Shown here: one piece after another, positions 28,001-33,116 of the stretch
Layout of the letters: the number at the start of each line of letters is the position of its first letter
How positions within the stretch are numbered: the first letter of the stretch is position 1
NCBI GenBank assembly: GCA_013298545.1
Contig: JAAFIA010000052.1
Coordinates: 1 to 34,526, forward strand
Origin: Bacteroidota bacterium
GTDB lineage: Bacteria > Bacteroidota > Bacteroidia > Palsa-965
Reading direction: 5' to 3'
Length of the DNA: 34,526 nucleotides
Notes under the pieces: model-generated
Database searches by the model: none
The model's input: the letters and a program-made list of their open reading frames with translations, nothing else
What the model was told of the DNA's origin: nothing
Program-made: the position numbers and the translations under genes

Positions 28001-28935
28001 AGCTGCGTGAGTGTACTGTCGTATTTCACCGTTTTGTAATCGTAGCCCGTTCCAAAATTGAGTACCGCTCCGGTTACATAAATGTTGCCGATGGCATCTT
28101 GTTGTATATCGGTGAGTTGGTCAAAACCAAAGGCCGAGCCGCCCGTTACGGTAGAACTGGTTACTGTTCCGTTGGCGGAATTGATTTTTAGTACAGCATA
28201 TTTGTAGGTCAAGGCTGCCGATTGCGCGCCTCCTGCAACGTAGAGCGAACCGTTTTTTAGATACAGGTTTACGGCCACATCGTTGAGCGAAGCGTAATCC
28301 CAAGTGGTAGCCCATTGCTGCACCCCTAAACTATCGTAGCGGATCATGAGCATATCGTATTTGTTGGTATTGCCTTTCCACGAAACGCCTACACTCATCA
28401 CGGTATTTCCGCTTACCATCAAGGCTGCTGCCGCATCGTGGCGCGAGCCTGTGCCGTTGTAGGTAGCCACCCATTTTTGTAGGCCAAGCGTATTGTATTT
28501 GATGGTGATGGCGTTGTTGCTATCTGCCGAATTTTTGAAATATGTTCCGGTGATATACACATTGCCCACATTATCAATTTGAACGTCGGAGGCGATGTCG
28601 TCGCCGTTTCCGATTCCGGCGTAAGTATTGCTCCATAGTATAGCCCCGCTACTGTTTTGTTTGGTTACGAGCATATCGTAGTTGCCGCTACTGTTTACGG
28701 TTGCTCCGGCGGTGTAGTAATAGATATTGCCACCAAAGGTTTTGGAACGGACGATGCTGCGCTGAAACGAGTTTTGTGTTCCGGTGGTACTTGTCCATTC
28801 TTCGAGTACGGTTTTTTGTGGGGTTTGTGAATGTCCCAGATTGGGAATCAAAACGGCTACAAATCCGGCAAGTAGGGATAGCAATCCAAGTCGTGAAGGT
28901 TTATTACCTTTACGGAAGAGTTTTTTGTTTTTCAT
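25084..28935 (-). CDS. Large SBBP-repeat beta-propeller exoprotein with T9SS sorting domain
   Basis: 1283 aa. The N-terminus (about 1-36) has a basic start (KNKKLFRKGNKPSRLG) and a hydrophobic segment ending GHSQ: a signal peptide. Residues about 40-470 carry repeats of the type 'D-x-hydrophobic-x-NVYVTGxxxN ... YKTVKYDS ... QQWVKTFNG'. Residues about 478-700 form a distinct middle domain opening FCFTENRGQL, of the kind that often precedes SBBP repeats. Residues about 715-1190 hold SBBP-type propeller repeats (WSSHYGSLAGGDTPFSSV, WATYYGGTAAEGF, WSTYYGGGLAERPNG, WCTGFGGAGSDDGF, WSTCFGGDKVESG). The T9SS sorting domain is at about 1210-1283 (IYPNPTSGNF to RIIKQH). It is likely a cell-surface or secreted structural protein. 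Its 3' end was copied in the tandem duplication. Confidence 0.88.
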   Translation of the reverse strand: MKNKKLFRKGNKPSRLGLLSLLAGFVAVLIPNLGHSQTPQKTVLEEWTSTTGTQNSFQRSIVRSKTFGGNIYYYTAGATVNSSGNYDMLVTKQNSSGAILWSNTYAGIGNGDDIASDVQIDNVGNVYITGTYFKNSADSNNAITIKYNTLGLQKWVATYNGTGSRHDAAAALMVSGNTVMSVGVSWKGNTNKYDMLMIRYDSLGVQQWATTWDYASLNDVAVNLYLKNGSLYVAGGAQSAALTYKYAVLKINSANGTVTSSTVTGGSAFGFDQLTDIQQDAIGNIYVTGAVLNFGTGYDYKTVKYDSTLTQLWTANYTGAGALDDVATGLFVDSLNNVIVTGYSNTAAQGKNFATVKYNPAGVQQWVKTFNGQANKSDSASAIVAKGTDIYVTGASDNGTSRDYYTIKYDGAGNQVWGVSWNSPSNKNDIPTAIAVDDKGAVLVTGQTKLGGANTYSTVKYNTGSLLTPTDNEQLSHAFCFTENRGQLLGTDNKTTNIKFYNKTGGNPQQVYFADAKMSYVFSKLDTAQINPVDSLHRIDMAFINGRATQVYAQSLRSDYENFFLAHIPDGCLKMKTYNQLFRPEIYTKVDVVYSSNAAGMKYFYVIKPGGNPASIQENYTGANSVTVNGTSLEIASSLGNIKHPQPRVWEIDAAGNLIALNWQPSFNVNGNTVSYTMNGAYNAANTLVIEVDNGAVTGVANQITGTNMDWSSHYGSLAGGDTPFSSVKADKAGNSFYGGTTNGNNFPVSPGAIQAVGGVGTDWGLVKIKSDAVRGWATYYGGTAAEGFINMTIDSTDHIYFCGATASTSLPNAQNQPAGAYVDPTHNGSNDLFIVKMDSTGGAAGILWSTYYGGGLAERPNGIFVSPSGNYLTIIGIGNASFPLVNRAGAYNSTTGQNFILQFDNLYATKWGTLFATNGFINDIAGDGSGTLFIVGSNAGATGNLPLFNPGGGAWFDNNAQADAFICRFNQQDTVTWCTGFGGAGSDDGFAIVATSKDIYVAGHTSSTSATFPLQFQAGQYIDSVINVNNPDGWIARFAVTGVKKWCSLWGGAGVESIYDLACDDNDNVYVHGLTISPTNTLDIYATGNSYSQGNPFFSNESIILAFSPQNTRTWSTCFGGDKVESGLSLATSGHSKLFITGYSYSLPATYPWAYPNQVANEWLDTLKININQSTGYMARFDITAITVGFADEQFVSNSNFIIYPNPTSGNFTVQMAGLNGEDVRITVYDVLGQIITDRNCVHNFGTLQQQLDLSNASNGVYMVTVQVGDRLVMTNRIIKQH

Positions 28936-29640
28936 TTTTACTTTGTTAGGTGAATTGAAAACAGAAATTTTGTCCGGCGGCGGTGCATTTTGACGCGTTC
29001 CAAGTTTGCGCTTGGGTCAATTTGCATCGCTGTCTTTTTCTTTCGGGAGGACAGCCGCACCAAAACAACCGCCTTGCGGTGTTTTGGTGTTTGGGAGATT
29101 TTTTTCTTTTGGGTTTTTCTCTTACAAAAGAGAAAAACTTTTACTCATTTTATTTTCTTGGTTGTTGACCGCGTTAAACATTTGTCTTCTCGCTCTTGGA
29201 GAAACAAGACATACTATAAAAGTTTGCTTAATTGCCTCGATTAAAAGGCAGCAAGCAGCATTCAAAACACCATGCTGTTTCGGGTCTTGAACAGCATGGT
29301 GTTATTCCAGTTGGTTTTGCAACTGGTCGAAGCAGTTCCATTTTTGGGGATGTTTTCTGCCTCTGGGATGTTGAATATACCTTGTATTGGTCGCTGTTTG
29401 CTTAGTCTTCGGGGATGGAATCGCTGCAAACAGGTATGCAATTTATTTATTTTTTCGCATTCGATGTATTTATTTTTGTTTGGGCTGGTTGAAAGACGTT
29501 GGTTTCTCTATTTGGTTGGTTGGTGTGGTTTGTTTTTGTTTTGGTGAGTTGCTTAGTTGCTTTCCGTAATACAAAATACCGATAGGCCATTCAAGGAGTT
29601 CGTCCAACTGATGAATGGATTTTGTAGTGGTGTTTTTCTT
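28936..29640. other. Non-coding, hairpin-rich region
   Basis: No convincing gene apart from the doubtful small frame at 29470-29652. Hairpins in order: imperfect 28980-29030 (GCGGTGCA/TGCATCGC, TTGAC/GTCAA, CCAAG/CTTGG); 29058-29089 (14 bp with one bulge, CACCAAAAC and ACCGC); 29113-29138 (11 bp, GTTTTTCTCTT, 4-nt loop); 29266-29303 (14 bp perfect); 29307-29326 (7 bp, CCAGTTG). From about 29440 to 29560 the plus strand is T/G-rich without visible structure. Confidence 0.6.
29266..29303 (-). terminator. Strong hairpin, possible minus-strand terminator
   Basis: AACACCATGCTGTT (29266-29279) pairs perfectly with 29290-29303 across 10 nt. On the minus strand the stem ends GGTGTTTTG, a short T run, so it could end transcripts coming from the ncRNA region or from the small frame at 29470-29652. 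On the plus strand no T tract follows. Confidence 0.4.
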
Positions 29641-29652
29641 TCGTTTAGGCAT
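29470..29652 (-). CDS. Possible small hypothetical protein
   Basis: 60 aa, basic and Gln/Lys/Pro-rich at the C-terminus (NSPKQKQTTPTNQ), with a more ordered middle (SIHQLDELLEWPIGILYYG). No family is recognised and there is no ribosome-binding site. Its start codon region (ATGCCTAAA) is complementary to TTTAGGCAT at 29679-29687, in the hairpin just upstream, so initiation could be controlled by RNA folding. It may equally be a chance frame in structured DNA. Confidence 0.25.
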   Translation of the reverse strand: MPKRKKNTTTKSIHQLDELLEWPIGILYYGKQLSNSPKQKQTTPTNQIEKPTSFNQPKQK

Positions 29653-29670
29653 GAGCGATACTGTTTTATT

Positions 29671-29752
29671 AAAACCGGATGCCTAAAGCATAACCCCTAT
29701 AACAGTAGGCAATCCGGTTTTTGACTCCGCTTTGTAACAGTACTTGCGGAGT
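29671..29752. other. Two adjacent stem-loops with a shared loop motif
   Basis: The first stem is AAAACCGGAT (29671-29680) plus GCCTA with TAGGC and ATCCGGTTTT (29706-29721), with one bulged base. The second is ACTCCGC (29724-29730) with GCGGAGT (29746-29752). Both loops contain TAACAGTA (plus strand). The first stem is followed by Ts on the plus strand (TTTTTTG) and by TTTTAAT on the minus strand. They lie directly 3' (minus strand) of the two ncRNA candidates. Confidence 0.55.
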
Positions 29753-29772
29753 GTTGTGGTGCGGTTTAACGC

Positions 29773-29803
29773 AAAAAAATCGGCGTGGCATTTTAGCCGC
29801 CGA
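29773..29803 (-). terminator. Terminator of ncRNA copy 1
   Basis: On the minus strand TCGGCG pairs with CGCCGA (plus 29798-29803 and 29780-29785), followed by seven Ts (29773-29779). Confidence 0.65.
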
Positions 29804-29949
29804 GAGTTCAGGAACCGCGAAGCCCCCTACAACCAAGCAAACCAAAAGCCACGCCTTTCGGCGCAGCATTGATTTTCTTTTGGTTGTAATAATTTTCGCG
29901 GTTTTGAACTCCCAAATTAATCAACGCCAATGCGTTAAATTCGATATGT
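29773..29949 (-). ncRNA. Structured ncRNA candidate, copy 1 (~177 nt)
   Basis: Read on the minus strand, it starts with the conserved box ACATATCGAATT and the mini-hairpin AACGC-attg-GCGTT (29923-29949). A long arm follows, with helices (plus coordinates) 29806-29810/29905-29909 (GTTCA), 29815-29821/29895-29901 (CCGCGAA) and 29828-29836/29880-29888 (TACAACCAA), capped by GCGCC-GAAA-GGCGT at about 29852-29863. It ends in a terminator, TCGGCG/CGCCGA followed by seven Ts (29773-29803). The structure and length match the second copy, while helix sequences differ by paired changes. The arm leaves unpaired GGGGGC and TTCC conserved in both copies. No known RNA family is recognised. The function is unknown. 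Confidence 0.6.
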
Positions 29950-29997
29950 GAAAAAAGGTATCTGTTTTTTTCGGATGTCGTTTTTTTAATTTCGGTA

Positions 29998-30005
29998 CTA
30001 ATGTA
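29998..30005 (-). promoter_or_regulatory. Candidate promoter block of ncRNA copy 1
   Basis: The minus-strand TACATTAG lies within a block (AAAACTG-x-x-ATAC-W-TTAG) that is also conserved upstream of copy 2, about 50 bp before the conserved 5' box. It differs from TAnnTTTG by one base. No matching TTG was found at the -33 position. Confidence 0.25.
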
Positions 30006-30057
30006 TCACAGTTTTTGATTCGATTGAAAAGCATAGCTGTTTTTTTAGGTTTAGAAC

Positions 30058-30086
30058 AAAAAAGGGGCGTGAGTGTTAAATGCCCT
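30058..30086 (-). terminator. Terminator of ncRNA copy 2
   Basis: On the minus strand GGGC (plus 30082-30085) pairs with GCCC (about 30065-30068), followed by six Ts (30058-30063). It is a short stem, weaker than that of copy 1. Confidence 0.45.
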
Positions 30087-30235
30087 GTTCTTCAGGAACG
30101 GCGAAGCCCCCAACTACAAGTACATCTAAACCCACGCCTTTCGGCGTGGCGTTTAGTGTTGTCTTGTAGTTTTTCAATTTTTCGCCGTTTTGAAGAACAA
30201 GAAATCACTAACGCCAATGCGTTAATTCGATATGT
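30058..30235 (-). ncRNA. Structured ncRNA candidate, copy 2 (~178 nt)
   Basis: Read on the minus strand, it has the same plan as copy 1: 5' box ACATATCGAATT with mini-hairpin AACGC-attg-GCGTT (30210-30235). Its helices are 30087-30094/30191-30198 (GTTCTTCA), 30099-30105/30181-30187 (CGGCGAA) and 30114-30120/30163-30169 (CTACAAG), with a cap of CCACGCC-GAAA-GGCGTGG (30132-30149, GNRA tetraloop on the minus strand). The terminator GGGC/GCCC plus six Ts is at 30058-30086. Compared with copy 1, the second helix has a G-C to C-G swap and the third helix is wholly different yet still paired. These changes support an RNA, or folded single-strand, function on the minus strand. The two copies start 285 bp apart. 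Confidence 0.6.
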
Positions 30236-30278
30236 AAGAAATAGTTCTCTCTTTTTTTTACTTTTTTGATTTGTACAG

Positions 30279-30286
30279 CTAAAGTA
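30279..30286 (-). promoter_or_regulatory. Candidate promoter block of ncRNA copy 2
   Basis: The minus-strand TACTTTAG lies in the block shared with copy 1 (AAAACTG-x-x-ATAC-W-TTAG). It is about 44 bp upstream of the conserved 5' box. Confidence 0.25.
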
Positions 30287-30494
30287 TTGCAGTTTTCAAT
30301 ACACTCGAAAAAATAAAGCAGTTATTTTCTTTTGTTCTTATGCGGAACAGAATGTATTGGGTACGTTTTCAGAACACTAAAACCATTAAAAAAACTTTTT
30401 GCAGGGTTCTTTTGGATAGAATTTCAATAAACGCATAAAAACAATTTTCTATCCAGATCAGCACCTTATCCATCTCTTATCCGGTTGTTGTCCA

Positions 30495-30604
30495 TACGAG
30501 CAGCTAACTAACAGCAGCCCAGCAGCATTCGTATTCCATGCGAGCAGCACGCGAGGAGCGTGCAAGGCTTCTGCAAGAGGTCTGCAAGAGACCTGCGAGG
30601 CGTT
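30495..30604. repeat. Degenerate array with 11-bp period, type 1
   Basis: Ten consecutive 11-bp units. The last six follow the pattern YGCRAG plus 5 nt: TGCGAGCAGCA, CGCGAGGAGCG, TGCAAGGCTTC, TGCAAGAGGTC, TGCAAGAGACC, TGCGAGGCGTT (30539-30604). The first four are weaker but in register (TACGAGCAGCT at 30495 lies exactly 44 bp before TGCGAGCAGCA). Small hairpins GCACGC/GCGTGC and AGGTCT/AGACCT fall inside. The period is not a multiple of three. Confidence 0.7.
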
Positions 30605-30801
30605 TTTAGGATCAAATGTTAAAATTTCTTGAATGTAATTTTGATCTCAACTTCCCCTTTTTCAGAAACCAGTTATCGAAACAAAAGAAAAACTTACCAT
30701 ACTTCGGAATGAAACACTACAAACGCCTCGTTTAAAGCGGGAAGTATGATTTTTTAGTATTTACGGGCGTTTCAGGGCATTATTTCATACAATACTACCC
30801 C
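30605..30801. other. Interval between the two 11-bp arrays, pseudoknot-like complementarity
   Basis: No gene. CATACTTC (30698-30705) is complementary to GAAGTATG (30741-30748), and AAACGCC (30721-30727) to GGCGTTT (30766-30772). The pairs interleave, as in an H-type pseudoknot. An 8-bp hairpin further left (GGATAGAA 30414-30421 / TTCTATCC 30447-30454) is separate. Confidence 0.4.
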
Positions 30802-30922
30802 AAATGAAGGCTTTTGAAGGTACTTTGAAGCCTATTTCAAGGTACTTTGAAGTGTATTTGAAGGTACTTTGAAGTGTATTTGAAGGTACTTTGAAGTGTA
30901 TTTGAAGGTACTTTGAAGTGTG
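30802..30922. repeat. Phased 11-bp tandem array, type 2 (TTTGAAG, 22-bp superunit)
   Basis: Eleven units of exactly 11 bp. After a first divergent unit (AAATGAAGGCT), TTTGAAGGTAC alternates with TTTGAAGTGTA, giving a 22-bp repeat. The unit starts are 30813, 30824 and so on to 30912. One unit has TTTCAAG and one TTTGAAGCCTA. The repeats are close to one DNA helical turn, so all copies face nearly the same side of the helix. Confidence 0.9.
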
Positions 30923-31248
30923 TCCTGTATCGTTGTCTCGTCCTAAAATAACTATACACGTCCTGAAATAAACAGTTATCCTAAAAAAGTAACCAGTTAA
31001 AGATTTTGTAAAACGAAATACAACTTGAAGTATTTAGCAAGCGAAAACGAACCTGCAAAGCATAATTTATTGTTACTAAATGACGAACTTCGTCAGCAAT
31101 TACTGGCTGATGGCTTTTTTACTTTGTATTGTTGCCCAGTCGTGTAAAATCTAACAGCTCATTTTTGGCCTGTACTTACGTCTGGAAATCAATCTTTTAG
31201 GCGTAAATTAAAGGGAAAAATAGACTTGCGGAATTTGGGATATAAAAC
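30923..31248. other. Non-coding stretch with short direct repeats
   Basis: CGTCCTAAAATAAC (30939), CGTCCTGAAATAAAC (30959) and TCCTAAAAAAGTAAC (30979) are direct repeats about 20 bp apart, recalling transposon-end or regulator sites. A frame at 31025-31147 (TTG start, 40 codons) reads protein-like but has no start context. GACGAACTTCGTC (about 31081-31093) is a small palindrome. Nothing else was recognised. Confidence 0.4.
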
Positions 31249-31272
31249 AAAAGCCCCAACTGGGGCTTTTTT
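31249..31272 (-). terminator. Terminator after the conserved hypothetical gene
   Basis: AAAAGCCCC (31249-31257) and GGGGCTTTT (31262-31270) enclose a 4-nt loop. The minus strand continues TTTTGTTTTAT. It lies just past the stop codon at 31277. Confidence 0.75.
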
Positions 31273-31276
31273 GCGT

Positions 31277-31678
31277 TTAGCGAATGACAACACCTTTTTT
31301 AGCAAGAATCGGAACCATCATCATATTGCGTTCGTGAATGGTTTCGGGAAGAAAAACATATTGCTTGTCGTAAAGCAAATCGCCGATATAAAAGCTCACC
31401 CAAAATTCATTGCTCAAGCCGAACGTGTTTTCCATGATTGGTTCCACTTTTTCATAATCGAGGGCCGAAATCTCGGGATAGAAATGCCGCAGCGTTGAGG
31501 TTTTCCGTACTTCGCCATCAAGCTCGCCATATCCGCGCGAGGTTACAAATACGTTCCTAATTTTCTCAGTATGCAAGTTGAGTAAATACACATTCCACGC
31601 ATTTTCGCCGCCTTCAGGCTCGCGTACAACAGTCATAACAATGTCTTCAACAACAGGGATTTCAATATCTTTTTTCAT
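31277..31678 (-). CDS. Conserved hypothetical protein of Bacteroidota
   Basis: 133 aa from ATG 31678. A TTG 18 bp upstream would add six residues that have no support, so I prefer the ATG followed by the conserved-looking KKDIEIPVVEDI. The sequence is small, acidic and beta-rich (NAWNVYLLNLH, VFVTSRGYGELDG, TLRHFYPEI, FWVSFYIGDLLYDKQYVFLPETI), with no signal peptide and no cysteine pair. I recognise it as a type of short uncharacterised protein widespread in this phylum, but know of no function. On the minus strand a TATTTTTG box (plus 31705-31712) lies 27 bp upstream and fits the -7 consensus, without a clear -33 TTG. Confidence 0.75.
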   Translation of the reverse strand: MKKDIEIPVVEDIVMTVVREPEGGENAWNVYLLNLHTEKIRNVFVTSRGYGELDGEVRKTSTLRHFYPEISALDYEKVEPIMENTFGLSNEFWVSFYIGDLLYDKQYVFLPETIHERNMMMVPILAKKGVVIR

Positions 31679-31760
31679 AGCAATACAAGCAAACAATTTT
31701 CGTGCAAAAATAACGCTTGTAAATGGATTCCCGAACTCCCGTATTCATTAATTTAGTGAG

Positions 31761-33116
31761 ATGAAAAGAAGTGTACTCGTTCTCGTTTTGTTTTTTCTAA
31801 TCGGACATGCAAACGCACAAGTCGCCGCCGGAAACCGACAAATGGGTATTGTGCTCGATATGGCGCAAAACAACAATTTCGATTCGGCAACCATCCGCGG
31901 CTTACAATTGTGCATGGATTACACACACTTTGTTTCCAACTGGAAAGCAAGCGAACCTGTGCCCAACCAAATCGGCGGTGCGTATTTTGATTTTCATGAC
32001 ATCATCAATATTTATTATCCTGCATTCAATGTCAGTGTAGAAATTAATATCCCAGTAATGAATACGGTTACGCGCGAAGTTCCTTCCGATTTAGATACCG
32101 CTCGTTTCAATAGTCAAGTCATGATCGACCGTTTTGAAACATACCTCGATTCGGTGTTTGTACACATTCCCGCAGTTGATATTTCTATTCTTACCATTGG
32201 CAACGAAAGCGATATACTCTTTTTAAACAACCCACAATTGTTGTCCGATTTTACCATCTTCTACGATTCGGTTGCAACGTATGCGCGGCAACGGTATTTC
32301 GCGATGTACAATAAAGTGCTAAAAGTTGGAACAACATTGACGTTCGATGGATTGACATCTGTTTCGCTATCGGCGCCGCTACAACAGTTGAATCAATCGT
32401 CGGATGTTATTTCTGTAACGTATTATCCCTTGACAACCAATTTTCAAGTACGGCCACCAAACAGCCCGCTTGCCGATTTTACAACGTTGGTAAATTTGTA
32501 TAACGATACAGCACAACCCATTTGGTTTGTTGAATGCGGCTATCCATCGAGCAGCAGTTGTGGAAGTAGTGATGCGATGCAAAGCGATTTCTTCAACTAT
32601 GTTTTTCAGGCTTGGGACAATCACGCAGCCAGTATCCGCGGAATCTCCATGTTTAAATTAACGGATTGGAATCAAACAGAAGTAGATACACTTGCTGCGT
32701 ATTATGGATTTGCAAACGATACCGCTTTTAAAGAATACCTGCGCACACTCGGCATACGCACGTGGCCCGGCAATGGAACAAATAAAATCGCATACGATGT
32801 CATACGATGCAACGTCAACGCCCGAAATTTTTGCAATACGGGTTGTGTCCTCGATGTTGTTTGTAATTGCCCAGACGAGTCCAGTTCGCTTATCTACCCA
32901 ATTCCCGCTTCGGATCAGTTAACCATCGTTTGGAATCAATCCGCGCCAACTACGATTGAATTTTATGCACTAGATGGACGACTTGTTTTTTCGCAAGTAG
33001 CCACAAGTCCTGCAAGTATTGCTGTTGCTGAATTAGCGGCAGGAATATATACGTGTGTGATTCGACAAGAAGATGGTGTGCAAGAAAATTTGCGTGTGAT
33101 TATTACCAACAATTAA
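31761..33116 (+). CDS. Secreted glycosidase-like TIM-barrel protein with T9SS sorting domain
   Basis: 451 aa. A signal peptide (1-20, ending ANAQ) precedes a domain of about 340 residues that resembles clan GH-A glycosidases. Glu149 in LTIGNESD follows an 'N-E' pattern typical of the acid/base residue at the end of strand 4. Glu258 in IWFVECGYPSS fits the nucleophile at the end of strand 7. SVTYYPL (219-225) and DYTHFVSNWKASEP (53-66) fit further strand-loop positions. A Cys-rich spacer (about 352-374) leads to a T9SS sorting domain (about 378-451, IYPIPASDQLTIVW onwards). Substrate and GH family are not assigned. The stop codon overlaps that of the convergent serine hydrolase. Confidence 0.7.
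   Translation: MKRSVLVLVLFFLIGHANAQVAAGNRQMGIVLDMAQNNNFDSATIRGLQLCMDYTHFVSNWKASEPVPNQIGGAYFDFHDIINIYYPAFNVSVEINIPVMNTVTREVPSDLDTARFNSQVMIDRFETYLDSVFVHIPAVDISILTIGNESDILFLNNPQLLSDFTIFYDSVATYARQRYFAMYNKVLKVGTTLTFDGLTSVSLSAPLQQLNQSSDVISVTYYPLTTNFQVRPPNSPLADFTTLVNLYNDTAQPIWFVECGYPSSSSCGSSDAMQSDFFNYVFQAWDNHAASIRGISMFKLTDWNQTEVDTLAAYYGFANDTAFKEYLRTLGIRTWPGNGTNKIAYDVIRCNVNARNFCNTGCVLDVVCNCPDESSSLIYPIPASDQLTIVWNQSAPTTIEFYALDGRLVFSQVATSPASIAVAELAAGIYTCVIRQEDGVQENLRVIITNN

Noticed and set aside
29669-29869. 66-aa frame on the minus strand across the stem-loops and ncRNA copy 1
   Set aside because: Its composition follows the hairpin DNA, it spans the terminator and several stems, and RNA structure explains the sequence better.
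29763-29940. GTTTAAC ... GTTAAAT at the ends of ncRNA copy 1, resembling integron attC R boxes
   Set aside because: Copy 2 lacks the left box, the inner L boxes and extrahelical bases are not recognisable, and a GAAA tetraloop plus terminators on one strand fit an RNA better.
30802-30922. CRISPR array
   Set aside because: Units are contiguous 11/22-bp repeats with no unique spacers, and no cas gene is in the window.
31025-31147. 40-codon frame with protein-like composition (LASENEPAKHN, LNDELRQQLLADG)
   Set aside because: Only a TTG start, no ribosome-binding site and no recognised family; possibly a gene remnant.
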